The notes below the pieces were generated by a model. It worked only from the letters and a program-made list of their open reading frames with translations, did no database searches and was not told the DNA's origin. Of a stretch of 64,000 nt of DNA, positions 38,105-47,583 are shown one piece after another. Position 1 is the first letter of the stretch. Each line of letters begins with the position of its first letter. The stretch is taken from positions 62,001-126,000 of the forward strand of contig CAIOYY010000087.1 of assembly GCA_903862715.1 (NCBI GenBank), read 5' to 3'. The stretch comes from an uncultured Alphaproteobacteria bacterium (lineage in GTDB: Bacteria > Pseudomonadota > Alphaproteobacteria > Micropepsales > Micropepsaceae). The position numbers and the translations under genes are program-made.

Positions 38105-39913
38105 TTAGCCCGCCAAGGCCCGCGCTTCGCTGAATTGCAGCGAAGCGAGACGGGCATAGAGTCCGCCACGCGCAACAAGCTCGGCATGGCTGCCTTCACC
38201 GACAATGCGGCCGTGTTCCACCACCACAATCCGCTTCAGGCGCTGTATGGTCGCGAGGCGATGTGCGATGACAATGGTGGTGCGACCCGCCATCAGGTTG
38301 GCGAGCCCCTTCTGCACCAGACGTTCGTTCTCGGCATCGAGCGAACTGGTCGCTTCATCGAGCAGAAGGACCGGGGCATCGCGCAGGATCGCGCGCGCAA
38401 TGGCGATACGCTGGCGCTGTCCGGCGGAAAGCGTCAGGCCGCGCTCGCCCAGCATCGCATTGTAGCCATCGGGCAGACGCTGGATGAATTCGCCTGCCGC
38501 GGCGGCATCGGCAGCGCGGCGGATGTCTTCCTCCGTGGCCTCCGGCCGCCCATAGCGAATATTGTCCATGACGGTTCCGGCGAAGATAACCGGATCCTGA
38601 GAGACCAGGGATATCTGCTTGCGGTAGGCACGCGGATCGAATTCGGAAATATCCACGCCGTCGAACAGCACCCGGCCCTTTTGCGGATCGAAGAACCGGA
38701 ACATCAGCTGGAAGACGGTGGACTTGCCGGCGCCCGACGGCCCGACCAGCGCAATCGCTTCACCGGGTTCCAGCCGCAGAGAGAAATCGACCAGCGCTGC
38801 GTCCTCGGGACGTGACGGATAATGAAACGTGACGTCGTCGAACGCGAGCGCACCGCGCGCGGGCACACCCACAGGCTTAGGGTTCAAAGGCGCACGGATA
38901 TCAGGCTGCAGGGACAGAATTTCCATCAGCCTTTCGGTGGCGCCCGCGGCGCGCTGCACGTCGCCCCAGACTTCCGAAAGCGCGCCGACGGAACTTGCCA
39001 GCAGAATGGCATAGAGAATGAATTGCCCCAGCTCGCCGCCGGTCATGCGGTCTGCCAGTACATCGATGGCCCCGGCCCAGAGAACGCCAGCGACGATGGC
39101 GCCCGAAAGGAAGATGCCGAGCGCGGTCGTGATCGCGCGCATGCGTGTGCGGCTGATCGCGGTACCGAATGCGCCTTCGACGGCGTGGTGAAACCGCGTC
39201 CGGTCGGCCTCCTCATGGGTGAAGGCCTGCACCGTCTGCACCGCATTGATCGTTTCACCTGCAAGGGACGACGTATCGGCGATGCGGTCTTGCGACTCCC
39301 GGGAAAGCTTCCGGACTTTTCTTCCGAAAATGATGATCGGCGCGAGCACCAACGGGACACCGACAAAGGTGAGCGCCGTCAGTTTTGGGCTCGTGACCAG
39401 CATCATGGTGAAACTACCGATCACCATTACGAGGCTGCGTAGAGCAAACGAAGCAGAGGAACCGACCACCGTCTGGATGAGGATGGTATCGGCGGTTAGG
39501 CGCGACAACACTTCGCCGGTACGCGTGACCTCGAAAAAGGACGGGCTTAAGGACAGCACATGGCCGAATACGCGTTCGCGCACATCGGCGACGACCCGTT
39601 CGCCGATCCAGGTCACGAAATAAAAGCGGGCTGCCGATGCCAAACCCATGAAACCGGCAATGCCCATAAGCGCTAGGAAATATTGTCCGATGCGACCGGC
39701 ATCTTCCTGCGAGAACCCATGATCGATGACGCCACGTACGGACATGGGAAGAACGAGTGTCGCGGCGGCGGCAAGAAGAAGCGCGATACCGGCGAGAAGC
39801 AATTGCCGTCGATAGGGCACGAGGAAGGGTTTCAGCGCGCGAAGCGGCGCGATGCGCTTCGACGGCTCACGGCGGGCGGCTTCCGCTGCCTTCGGATCGG
39901 AGCTACGTGGCAA
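38105..39913 (-). CDS. ABC exporter, fused membrane and ATPase domains (MsbA-like)
   Basis: The 602-residue half-transporter has six membrane helices in the first 330 residues and a nucleotide-binding domain with Walker [11 protein letters not shown]-loop, signature [14 protein letters not shown], Walker [13 protein letters not shown] and the H-loop [10 protein letters not shown]. It resembles bacterial ABCB-type lipid or multidrug exporters. The substrate is not predictable. No lipid A gene is adjacent, so naming it msbA would be unsafe. It lies back to back with suhB and divergent from the TonB-like gene. Confidence 0.93.
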   Translation of the reverse strand: MPRSSDPKAAEAARREPSKRIAPLRALKPFLVPYRRQLLLAGIALLLAAAATLVLPMSVRGVIDHGFSQEDAGRIGQYFLALMGIAGFMGLASAARFYFVTWIGERVVADVRERVFGHVLSLSPSFFEVTRTGEVLSRLTADTILIQTVVGSSASFALRSLVMVIGSFTMMLVTSPKLTALTFVGVPLVLAPIIIFGRKVRKLSRESQDRIADTSSLAGETINAVQTVQAFTHEEADRTRFHHAVEGAFGTAISRTRMRAITTALGIFLSGAIVAGVLWAGAIDVLADRMTGGELGQFILYAILLASSVGALSEVWGDVQRAAGATERLMEILSLQPDIRAPLNPKPVGVPARGALAFDDVTFHYPSRPEDAALVDFSLRLEPGEAIALVGPSGAGKSTVFQLMFRFFDPQKGRVLFDGVDISEFDPRAYRKQISLVSQDPVIFAGTVMDNIRYGRPEATEEDIRRAADAAAAGEFIQRLPDGYNAMLGERGLTLSAGQRQRIAIARAILRDAPVLLLDEATSSLDAENERLVQKGLANLMAGRTTIVIAHRLATIQRLKRIVVVEHGRIVGEGSHAELVARGGLYARLASLQFSEARALAG

Positions 39914-40090
39914 TTGCGAGACTCGTTATTGTCGAAGCCACAAAGGCGCTTCGCATAAGCCGATATGACAGAATTATGTCCAAAACATAGCTGGCTGGAT
40001 AGCGTTTTCGGGTGTAGATTTCTCTCGAGCTTAAGACTGCACGGCCCCTAACGGGCATTGATCTACCGGGCATACCTCGGGAGACCACCC

Positions 40091-40729
40091 ATGTTGCAGC
40101 ACGCTTATGCCCGTACCTACGTTTCCAGACGCCGCCCAACGCCTCACACGACCGCCTTAGGGTTTGTGATCGCGCTGCATGCGATCCTGGCTTTTGCCTT
40201 GATCAACGCGTTGAAGCCGGTGCCCCAGGGGGATGCACCGCGTCCACCTATCGATGTCAGTTTTGACGACGATACCGTGGAGACGCCAGTTCTCCCGCCG
40301 AAGCTCGACCGGATCCCCCTGCCGCCGCCTGAGGCCCCGCCTACGGGGTTGGTGGTCATTCGACAGCCGCCCGCGGCAAATCCCGGCACCACGATCACCA
40401 TTCCCGTCCCGGGACCTGCCGCCGTACCCACACCGTTGCCGGAGGTGGTCCGCACCCCGGCCAGGGCTGTCGCTGGCACCCAGACCGGCCCGGCCTACCC
40501 CCCGATCTCCCGCCGCTTGGCAGAGCAGGGGACCGTCCGGCTCCGCGTGACCGTTGGCACGGATGGCCGAGTGACGGACACCATGCTCCTGGAGTCCAGC
40601 GGGTATGAGCGTCTTGATGAGGCCGCAGCGGCCTGGGTCGTGCGGCACTGGCGCTATGAACCCGCCATGGAGGGAGGCCGAGCCATTGAGAGCAGGGTCG
40701 AGGCGGTCCTGACGTTCAGGCTCGAGTAA
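40091..40729 (+). CDS. TonB-family energy-transducer-like protein (orphan)
   Basis: A 212-residue protein with one N-terminal membrane helix (LGFVIALHAILAFALINAL), a proline-rich spacer (LPPPEAPPTG; IPVPGPAAVPTPLP) and a C-terminal TonB domain (YPPISRRLAEQGTVRLRVTV; SSGYERLDEAAAAWVVRHWRYEPA). TonB couples the ExbBD motor to outer-membrane receptors. No exbB or exbD is next to it; a full set lies at 56-58.6 kb. ATG 40091 follows GGGAG; an earlier ATG at 40058 is less likely. Confidence 0.9.
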   Translation: MLQHAYARTYVSRRRPTPHTTALGFVIALHAILAFALINALKPVPQGDAPRPPIDVSFDDDTVETPVLPPKLDRIPLPPPEAPPTGLVVIRQPPAANPGTTITIPVPGPAAVPTPLPEVVRTPARAVAGTQTGPAYPPISRRLAEQGTVRLRVTVGTDGRVTDTMLLESSGYERLDEAAAAWVVRHWRYEPAMEGGRAIESRVEAVLTFRLE

Positions 40730-40796
40730 CCCGGCGGGATCAGCCTACTCACGACGACCCCAAATGGCGTAAGCTCGTGAGGAAAAGGGACGACAG

Positions 40797-40820
40797 GGGG
40801 CCGCTTGCAAGGGCGGCCCC
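40797..40820 (+). terminator. GC-rich hairpin after the orphan tonB-like gene
   Basis: GGGGCCGC (40797-40804) and GCGGCCCC (40813-40820) form an 8-bp stem with an 8-base loop. It lies in the 186-base gap before rpmE. It lacks a T run (TATCG follows), so it is either a weak terminator or an mRNA structure. Confidence 0.4.
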
Positions 40821-40915
40821 TATCGCCTATAAGCCGCGCCTTCCTTGGCTTTCCCGCATTTCCTGCGAGGAACCACAGATTGTGAAATGCGCTCGAGCTG
40901 GAGTTACTGCGTCAG

Positions 40916-41140
40916 ATGAAAAAGGGCATCCATCCTGATTATCACTTCGTGAACGTCGTCCTGAACGACGGCACGACCTACAAGACGCGCACCACCTGGG
41001 GCGAAGAGGGTGCAAGACTGACCCTCGACATCGATCCGACGACCCACCCGGCATGGACCGGCGGCCAGCAGAACCTGCTCGACCGCGGCGGACGTCTCAC
41101 GCGCTTCAACAAGCGCTTCGGAGATTTCGTGAAGAGCTGA
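40916..41140 (+). CDS. rpmE: 50S ribosomal protein L31
   Basis: A 74-residue ribosomal protein with the L31 features [19 protein letters not shown] and [22 protein letters not shown] and KRFGDF near the end. The CxxC zinc motif of the zinc-binding type is absent (no cysteine at all), so it is a zinc-independent form, as is usual in this class. It is a single gene, convergent with rcdA. Confidence 0.95.
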   Translation: MKKGIHPDYHFVNVVLNDGTTYKTRTTWGEEGARLTLDIDPTTHPAWTGGQQNLLDRGGRLTRFNKRFGDFVKS

Positions 41141-41234
41141 TACGGCTCGAACGAATTCGTTTCTGACAAATTGATCTTCCAGGCGGGCGTATGTGGTGCG
41201 CGCGCTTGCGTCCTATTGTCCGGTCAGAAAAAGC

Positions 41235-41756
41235 TCAGGCCTTTGCGGCGCCGAAGGCCGCTTCGAGACGCGCAAAATGTCCCTGCAAGGGCGCTTTAGG
41301 GACTTCAGCGATATCACGGAAGAAAATATCGTCGAAGCGTGCGATGCGACGGTAGAGACTTTCGCTGCGCTCCAGCAAATCCACCAGCTTCTCCGGCAAT
41401 TCGCCGAGCGAATCCTCACGCCGTCCGAAACATATTTCGCGCGCACCGAGCCGATAGCGATCAGACGCCGCATCCTCGGGAGACATGTCGCCTTCCTGCA
41501 CCGCACGTTGCACCAGAAGCCAGCTCGCCGCCTGCATTAAACGCGTCGTGACGCGCATGCTTTCACCGGCATAGATCAAAGACGCCTTGCGCGGCAGGGC
41601 GCGGGATTCGTCACGGCCCCGTCCGTCGAGATAGCGCGCGCATTCCTCGACGAGTGACATGCCTTCTTCGAAAGTGCGGTCGAACAGCGCGGATGCAATG
41701 AATTTTTGCAGCGTCATGCCGCGCAAATTTTCGTCGTCGCCAAATACCGCAGCCAT
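41235..41756 (-). CDS. rcdA: Cell-cycle adaptor RcdA (DUF1465)
   Basis: A 173-residue helical protein matching RcdA, the adaptor that with CpdR and PopA brings CtrA and other substrates to ClpXP at the G1-S transition in Caulobacter. It contains FIASALFDRTFEEGMSLVEE, YLDGRGRDESRALPR and a C-terminal RRIARFDDIFFRD. The start at 41756 begins MAAVFGDDENL; an upstream in-frame opening to 41936 has no homology. DUF1192 lies 185 bases upstream on the same strand, a conserved pairing. Confidence 0.88.
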   Translation of the reverse strand: MAAVFGDDENLRGMTLQKFIASALFDRTFEEGMSLVEECARYLDGRGRDESRALPRKASLIYAGESMRVTTRLMQAASWLLVQRAVQEGDMSPEDAASDRYRLGAREICFGRREDSLGELPEKLVDLLERSESLYRRIARFDDIFFRDIAEVPKAPLQGHFARLEAAFGAAKA

Positions 41757-41941
41757 TGCTGCTCCCCCCACAATTGTGTTCCGGCCCTCTTTGAAAGAGG
41801 TTTTTCTTGCCGATCGGGAAAACGATAACCCCTGCGCGCGCAGTCGAACAGCACTTTGCCGGGCGTTAAGAGAAATTCGTTTCTTATCGTAAACGCGCGC
41901 ACTGCGACCGTCGTTAACGAATAGGGTCCAACGCATATCTG

Positions 41942-42139
41942 TCAGCGTTTGAAAACAGCGTCGGCTGCGTTCTTCGTCGCGGCGCGCGCCTTCAGCGCCT
42001 CCCGGCTGCGCAGTATCTCATTCTCCAGCGCAATGATCCGGGCTTCGAGCTCCACAACCGAAAGGGCGGAGATATCCTGTCCCAGCACAATCTCGGACTT
42101 GGGCTTACGGGGGAGGAGTTCGTCAGGGTCGATGGCCAT
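41942..42139 (-). CDS. DUF1192 small coiled-coil protein
   Basis: A 65-residue protein with the DUF1192 pattern: DPDELLPRK near the start and SVVELEARIIALENEILRSR forming a short coiled coil. The ATG at 42139 is preferred over one at 42169. Such genes sit by rcdA in alphaproteobacteria. No function is established. Confidence 0.82.
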   Translation of the reverse strand: MAIDPDELLPRKPKSEIVLGQDISALSVVELEARIIALENEILRSREALKARAATKNAADAVFKR

Positions 42140-42369
42140 GGAAGTCCCGTTGCGGCGGCGATCCGGCATTTTTCTTCAAGGCACCCAGGCCGCGCAACCC
42201 TGGCCGCTCAGAGGGCCGAAAATGCCGATAAATCTGGCAGGAACCAGGGTTTTGGCACGGGCCCCCTTTTCCTTGGGCTCCTGCGAGGGTAAGAAGGGCC
42301 ATCCCTCGAAAGGACAATCCTTAAGAGCGGCGTTGGAGTTAAGAGAACTTCACGCGAGAGAGGAAGAGT

Positions 42370-42990
42370 ATGTCTGATAAACCTTTAATGCCCAAAGCGA
42401 CCGCCGTGTGGCTGGTCGATAATACGTCCCTAAGCTTTGAGCAGATCGCCGATTTCTGCGGCATGCATCCGCTGGAAGTGAAGGGGATCGCCGATGAAGA
42501 CGTGGCCAAAGGCATTAAGGGAAGCGATCCGATTTCGACCGGGCAGCTGACCCGCGAGCAGATCGAGGACGCGGAGAAAAACCCCAATATTCGTCTGAAG
42601 CTCGCGCAGTTGAAATATAAACTTCCGCATGTGAAGCCGAAGAAGAACCCGCGCTATACGCCGGTATCGAAGCGGCAGGACAAGCCGGACGCGATTTACT
42701 GGATTTTGCGCAACCATCCCGAGCTGACCGACGCCGACCTCATTAAACTGATCGGCACCACGAAAGCGACCATCGCGAAAATCCGCGACCGCGGACATTG
42801 GAATTCGCAGAACATCAAAGCGGTTGATCCGGTAACGCTTGGCCTCTGCACTCAGATCGAACTCGACTTCGCCGTAACGCGTGCCGCGAACCGTAAACCG
42901 CGCCAGGTGCGTAAGACCGCCGAAGGGTTGAAGACCCTGGAAGAAACAACGGCATCCGGTTCGGATGTGGAATCTGGCGACGACGCTTAA
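42370..42990 (+). CDS. trcR: Cell-cycle transcriptional regulator TrcR (DUF1013)
   Basis: A 206-residue protein of the DUF1013/TrcR family, restricted to alphaproteobacteria and linked to cell-cycle transcription. Seen are MPKATAVWLVDNTSLSFEQI, GMHPLEVKGIADEDVAKGIK and YWILRNHPELTDADLIKLIG with an adjacent helix-turn-helix-like segment TTKATIAKIRDRGHWN. The C-terminal 25 residues are variable. It is divergent from DUF1192-rcdA, placing two cell-cycle genes side by side. A purine-rich AGAGGAAGAG precedes the ATG. Confidence 0.9.
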   Translation: MSDKPLMPKATAVWLVDNTSLSFEQIADFCGMHPLEVKGIADEDVAKGIKGSDPISTGQLTREQIEDAEKNPNIRLKLAQLKYKLPHVKPKKNPRYTPVSKRQDKPDAIYWILRNHPELTDADLIKLIGTTKATIAKIRDRGHWNSQNIKAVDPVTLGLCTQIELDFAVTRAANRKPRQVRKTAEGLKTLEETTASGSDVESGDDA

Positions 42991-43010
42991 GAAAATGGGG
43001 GCGGCTGCGC

Positions 43011-43628
43011 TCAGAAAGCGTAGCCGACCACCAAAAATCCAATGATGACGACGGCCAGCGCGCCAAGCATCGTCAATTCCAGACGTTTTTCGATGAATGT
43101 GCGCACCGGTTCGCCGAACGCATAAATCAAACCCGCCACCAGAAAGAAGCGGATGCCCCGGGTAATGACCGAAAGGGCGATGAAGGCTGCAAAATTATAG
43201 CCGGCAAAACCGGAGGTGATCGTCACCAGTTTATAGGGGATCGGCGTCACGCCTTTTCCCACGATAATCCATGCGCCATATTCCGCGTACATCGCGCGGA
43301 AGGCCTCAAGATCGTCGCCATGGCCATACAGCGTCATCAGCCACTTCCCAAGCGACTCATAAAGAAATGCGCCGATAGCGTAGCCGAAGACGCCGCCCAC
43401 GACCGACGCGAGCGTGCACCACGCCGCGAGCAGAAAAGCGCGCTTGCGGTCGGCGAGGCACATCGGCACGAGCATGACATCGGGCGGAATCGGGAAGAAC
43501 GAGCTTTCGGCAAAAGACACCGCTCCCAGCGTCCACCAGGCATGACGCCCCGCCGCGTTCTTCATCGTCCAGTCGTAAAGACCGCGAATGAGGCCGCGGC
43601 GCGGCTGGGGGTGGACTGTTTCGGTCAT
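43011..43628 (-). CDS. YqaA/DedA-like membrane protein (VTT domain)
   Basis: A 205-residue protein with four to five membrane segments and the SNARE-associated/VTT fold: ESSFFPIPPDVMLVPMCLADR is the re-entrant motif and GYAIGAFLYESLGKWL follows. YQAA/DedA proteins are thought to scramble lipids; DedA members help flip undecaprenyl phosphate. The start at 43628 (MTETVH) is preferred over 43643. Confidence 0.9.
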   Translation of the reverse strand: MTETVHPQPRRGLIRGLYDWTMKNAAGRHAWWTLGAVSFAESSFFPIPPDVMLVPMCLADRKRAFLLAAWCTLASVVGGVFGYAIGAFLYESLGKWLMTLYGHGDDLEAFRAMYAEYGAWIIVGKGVTPIPYKLVTITSGFAGYNFAAFIALSVITRGIRFFLVAGLIYAFGEPVRTFIEKRLELTMLGALAVVIIGFLVVGYAF

Positions 43629-43670
43629 GCGTTCTTCTAACACTTTGCGCGGGAGAAAGGAGCGGGACTG

Positions 43671-44912
43671 TTATGTGACATTGTCGGGTGCACGGGGATC
43701 GAGCGGGAGCGCGGCGGGTGAACCCTGGGGCAAGGCGGCAAAGGCTTCGCGTTCTTCCTGCTCGGGTGCATCGCGCATACGCGTACGCGTAAAGGCAAAG
43801 AATGCCATTAAAGCGTTCGTGATCGCGATGAAGATGAACAGTGCGCCCGGATCGATGGCGGTCAGGAACGAGGCCATGAGCGGTCCGGCGACGGACGCGA
43901 CCGACAGAACCATCAGAAGACCGGCGGACGTCTGCAGAAAATCGGCGCTCGGAAGACGATCATTCGCATGGGCGATACTGATCGAATAAAGCGGCAGCAT
44001 TGCCGCGCCGAGGATAAAGACAAGCACATAGAAAATATCGGGCGCGCGCACCACGAGCCAGCCGAACAGTCCGAGGATGATTCCCGAAACCGCAGCGGCC
44101 GTGCAGACAAGCGCGATGATCCCGCGCCGGTCCACCCGGTCAGAGAGACGGCCAAGCGGCCACTGCGCCAGCGCGCCACCCGCAATAAAAACGCTCATGA
44201 AAAGAGCTAGCTGCGTGGTGTCGAAACCCAGCGAACGCGCATAGGCCGGCGCCAGCGTCCAGAAAGCGCCATTGGCAAGCCCCACGGTCAAACATCCCGC
44301 CACGCCGACCGGCGCGACCTTGAGGAGTTTTCCGATATTGAGCCGCGGCACCATTTGCGGATTAGGTTGCGGCAAACGCGTGAGCCCCACCGGGATCAGA
44401 CAGAGGCAGTAACAGATCGCACCGATGGTAAAGAGTTCGAACGAGACCGGCTGCGCGAGCAGCAGAAGCCATTGTCCCAAAATGATCGCGCTCAAATTGA
44501 CCACGATATAAGTGGATAACACCGTTCCGCGATTTTCGTTGCTGGCGCGCTCATTGAGCCAGCTTTCGAGCGCCATGAACTGAATGGCGATGCACAGCCC
44601 GCTGAGCGCGCGCAGCAAAAACCAGGCGAGCGGCAGGGCCAGAATCGGCAGCAGCAAAACGGAAGTGGCGGTCAGCGCGGCGGCGATCGAGAAGGCACGA
44701 ATATGCCCCGTACGTGCGAACAGGTAGGGCCCGCCGAGGCATCCAAGGGCGAAGCCCCCATAATACCAAGACCCGAGCGCACCCAGCGCCAGGTCGGAAA
44801 ACCCTTCGAGATCCGCTCGCAACGGCGTCAATGTATTGATCAGGCCGTTTCCCATGAGAAAGAAAACGGTCGAGAACAAAATTGCGGCGATACGAACGAG
44901 CTGGCCTACCAT
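43671..44912 (-). CDS. Major facilitator superfamily transporter
   Basis: A 413-residue protein with twelve predicted membrane helices. The conserved loop after helix 2 and its repeat are visible (GRLSDRVDRRGIIAL in the second half), and FMALESWLNERASNENRGTVLS is shared with a subfamily of MFS proteins near TctC or fosmidomycin-type transporters. Substrate unknown. The start is uncertain: ATG at 44912 gives MVGQLVR directly before helix 1, and ATG 44933 adds seven residues. The open frame to 45467 overlaps the divergent gene and is rejected. Confidence 0.88.
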   Translation of the reverse strand: MVGQLVRIAAILFSTVFFLMGNGLINTLTPLRADLEGFSDLALGALGSWYYGGFALGCLGGPYLFARTGHIRAFSIAAALTATSVLLLPILALPLAWFLLRALSGLCIAIQFMALESWLNERASNENRGTVLSTYIVVNLSAIILGQWLLLLAQPVSFELFTIGAICYCLCLIPVGLTRLPQPNPQMVPRLNIGKLLKVAPVGVAGCLTVGLANGAFWTLAPAYARSLGFDTTQLALFMSVFIAGGALAQWPLGRLSDRVDRRGIIALVCTAAAVSGIILGLFGWLVVRAPDIFYVLVFILGAAMLPLYSISIAHANDRLPSADFLQTSAGLLMVLSVASVAGPLMASFLTAIDPGALFIFIAITNALMAFFAFTRTRMRDAPEQEEREAFAALPQGSPAALPLDPRAPDNVT

Positions 44913-45117
44913 AAAACAGTGATAACCCTGCATGGTCGGGAAGCCGACCCGATTCTTGAGGAAATACGAATATAGACGAACCGCCAATGGTTGAAGGCGA
45001 TTCAATGGCGCGGTCACGCATTGGTGCGCGTTTCTCGCAGCTTGCCGGAATGCGCGCCATTCATTAGCTTTCGGGCACTTTTCCCTATCAACGGCAATTA
45101 GCGTCAAGTGAACGGTC

Positions 45118-47091
45118 ATGGCGAGGAAGACATCGCGCGGCAAGAACGCGGCAAAATCCACCAGGGCGAAATCGCGCGCGCCAAAACCCGTGCCGAAAGC
45201 GACCAAGCGCGCCGCGCCGAAATCTGCGGCCAAAACAGTTAGAAAAACCAAAGCTGCGGACGGAACCAAGGCGAAGGCGCGGATTAAATCGCCGAAAGCG
45301 CCCGCAAAGGCACCAAAGCCCAAGACAACGAAGCCTAAGGCACGGGCCGTGAAGGCCGACAGAGGAACAAAGCCGACGGCGGCGCCGGCCTCAAGGCGGT
45401 TACGCCGCCCATTGGCGCTTCCGCGCCAAGCCCCTGGCGGCAAACGTCCGCAAAAGATACCGGTCAACCCTTATGAGGTGGGACTGGACCGTAACCCGGC
45501 AAATTATCAGCCCCTGACACCGCTGACCTATCTCGCGCGCGCCGCCCAGGTACACCCGGAAGTGGTCGCCATTGTTCATGGCCGACAGCGTATCAGCTAC
45601 GCGGAATTTTACCTCCGTTCGCGGCGGCTCGCATCATCCCTGCACCAGCGCGGGCTCGGCAAGGGCGACACGGTTTCGGTGCTGCTCCCGAATGTCCCTG
45701 CGATGCTGGAGGTGCATCACAGCGTTCCGATGACGGGCGCCGTTCTGAATGCCATCAATACCCGTCTGGACCCAGTGGCAATCGCCTTCATTCTCGATCA
45801 TTCGGAATCCAAGCTTTTCATCGTCGATACGGAATTTGCGGCGCTTGCCGCTGAAGCACTGAAGCTTGCCAAGGTAAAGCCTCTCCTCGTTCAACATGAC
45901 GATGTGGAATTTCCACAGCCCGGCCGCCTGGACGGTGCAATCGACTATGACGCTTTCCTCGCGGACGGAGATCCCGATTATTCCTGGGAAATGCCGGACG
46001 ATGAATGGGATGCCATTTCGCTGAATTACACTTCGGGGACCACGGGAAATCCGAAAGGTGTCGTCTGCCACCATCGTGGCGCGGCGCTCATGGGCTACGC
46101 CAATATCCTTGCCTGCAGCATGGCCGCGCGCCCGGTGTATCTGTGGACGCTGCCCATGTTTCACTGTAATGGCTGGTGTTTCCCTTGGACGCTGGCGCTC
46201 AACGCGGGAACCCATGTCTGTCTGCGCTGGGTACGCGCGAAGGAGATGTATGAGCTGATCGAGGCCGAGAAGGTGACGCATCTGTGCGGCGCCCCGGTCG
46301 TGATGTCGACGCTTCTCAACGCGAAGGCGGAAGAGAAGCGCGACTTCTCGCATGTCGTGAATTTTGTGCATGCCGCCGCGCCGCCGCCGGAAGCGGTGTT
46401 GATGGCGATGCTGAAAGCCGGCTTCCAGCTGACTCATGTTTACGGGCTGACCGAAACCTATGGTCCCGCGACGGTGAATGACTGGAAACCGGAATGGGAT
46501 GAGCTTTCCGACGACGCCATCGGCGCTAAGCGCGTGCGCCAGGGTGTTGCCTATGCGGCGCTGGAATACCTCACCGTTCTCGATCCCAAAACGCTGGAAC
46601 AGGTTCCCGCCGATGGAGCGACGCTGGGAGAGGTCATGTTCCGCGGCAATATCGTCATGAAAGGCTACCTGAAAAATCCCAAGGCGACTGATGACGCTTT
46701 TGCCGGCGGATGGTTTCATTCCGGCGATCTCGGCATACTGCATCGAGACGGATATATTCAGTTAAAGGATCGCTCGAAGGACATCATCATTTCGGGCGGT
46801 GAAAATATCTCATCGATCGAAGTCGAGGAAATTCTTTACAAGCATCCATCGGTTCTGTTCGCCGCGGTGGTTGCGCGACCGGACGAGAAATGGGGCGAAA
46901 CGCCCTGTGCGTTCGTTGAGAAACGAGCGGGCTTCGAGGCGTTAAGCGAAAGCGAACTGATCGCCTATTGCCGCGAAAAACTCGCGCATTTCAAATGTCC
47001 CAAGACGATTGTTTTCTGCGATATTCCGAAGACGCCTACGGGCAAGATTCAGAAATTCAAATTGCGCGAGTTGGCAAAGAAACTGCCATAG
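45118..47091 (+). CDS. Acyl-CoA synthetase with histone-H1-like N-terminal extension
   Basis: The 657-residue AMP-forming enzyme activates a carboxylic acid to its CoA thioester. The catalytic core begins near residue 110 and contains YTSGTTGNPKGVVCHH (ATP loop), HVYGLTETYGPATV, GWFHSGDLG and KDRSKDIIISGGENISSIEVE (hinge), ending with the lysine segment PTGKIQKFKLRELAK. It resembles medium-chain or benzoate-like ligases of the MenE/dicarboxylate type. The first 110 residues are nearly all Lys, Ala, Pro, Arg and Thr (KAPAKAPKPKTTKPKARA), like histone H1 or AlgP tails. A GTG at 45478 would drop the tail, but the biased composition argues it is translated. Confidence 0.9.
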   Translation: MARKTSRGKNAAKSTRAKSRAPKPVPKATKRAAPKSAAKTVRKTKAADGTKAKARIKSPKAPAKAPKPKTTKPKARAVKADRGTKPTAAPASRRLRRPLALPRQAPGGKRPQKIPVNPYEVGLDRNPANYQPLTPLTYLARAAQVHPEVVAIVHGRQRISYAEFYLRSRRLASSLHQRGLGKGDTVSVLLPNVPAMLEVHHSVPMTGAVLNAINTRLDPVAIAFILDHSESKLFIVDTEFAALAAEALKLAKVKPLLVQHDDVEFPQPGRLDGAIDYDAFLADGDPDYSWEMPDDEWDAISLNYTSGTTGNPKGVVCHHRGAALMGYANILACSMAARPVYLWTLPMFHCNGWCFPWTLALNAGTHVCLRWVRAKEMYELIEAEKVTHLCGAPVVMSTLLNAKAEEKRDFSHVVNFVHAAAPPPEAVLMAMLKAGFQLTHVYGLTETYGPATVNDWKPEWDELSDDAIGAKRVRQGVAYAALEYLTVLDPKTLEQVPADGATLGEVMFRGNIVMKGYLKNPKATDDAFAGGWFHSGDLGILHRDGYIQLKDRSKDIIISGGENISSIEVEEILYKHPSVLFAAVVARPDEKWGETPCAFVEKRAGFEALSESELIAYCREKLAHFKCPKTIVFCDIPKTPTGKIQKFKLRELAKKLP

Positions 47092-47236
47092 CGCAGTTTG
47101 GTCTCGGGAAAACACCTTCCGGAAAGCCATGAGGATAAACGGCGAGAACAAAGCTCGCATCCCCACCAACGAAGAACGCATCAAAACGTAACCGCTCTTA
47201 CCGATCTTCGGGGGCGCGTCCGTAGGCGCTAGGACT

Positions 47237-47410
47237 TCAATGAAATCGTGATCGCAATCGTTCGATTTCGTCTTTCAACCGGAGCTTTTCTTTCTTAAGC
47301 GCCATAACCCGGACGTCGTTCCAACCGGCGTGGGCCATTTCCGCTTCGATAAGAGCCTGTAATCTCTGATGTTTCTCCGCAATCTCTCTGATATGAGACG
47401 CTACGGCCAT
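47237..47410 (-). CDS. DUF465/YdcH-type small coiled-coil protein
   Basis: A 57-residue protein, MAVASHIREIAEKHQRLQ at the start and KKEKLRLKDEIERLR near the end, the DUF465 signature (LKKEKLRLKDEIERL). These are short helical hairpins of unknown function, often near purE in alphaproteobacteria. GAGGGACACCG precedes the ATG. It is divergent from a second DUF465 gene, 173 bases away. Confidence 0.82.
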   Translation of the reverse strand: MAVASHIREIAEKHQRLQALIEAEMAHAGWNDVRVMALKKEKLRLKDEIERLRSRFH

Positions 47411-47583
47411 CGGTGTCCCTCTTGCGTTTGAAGGTGATAAATTAGATCACTCCAGTGTCCCGATGTCACCTTTATTCTCGGTTATATTTCGTCCCTTCGT
47501 TCAAATTTTTGCGCAACGGATTCAACAGTGGCCGCTTCAAGAAAAAACCGGATCGCCCCGCTTCTCTTTGCGGGAATTGCACG

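Noticed and set aside
41860..41930. CtrA-type site before rcdA (TTAA half sites)
   Set aside because: GTTAAG and GTTAACG occur, but not with a 7-base spacer.
45634..46743. Minus-strand frame of 369 codons opposite the acyl-CoA synthetase
   Set aside because: The plus strand holds all AMP-ligase motifs; the antisense has none.
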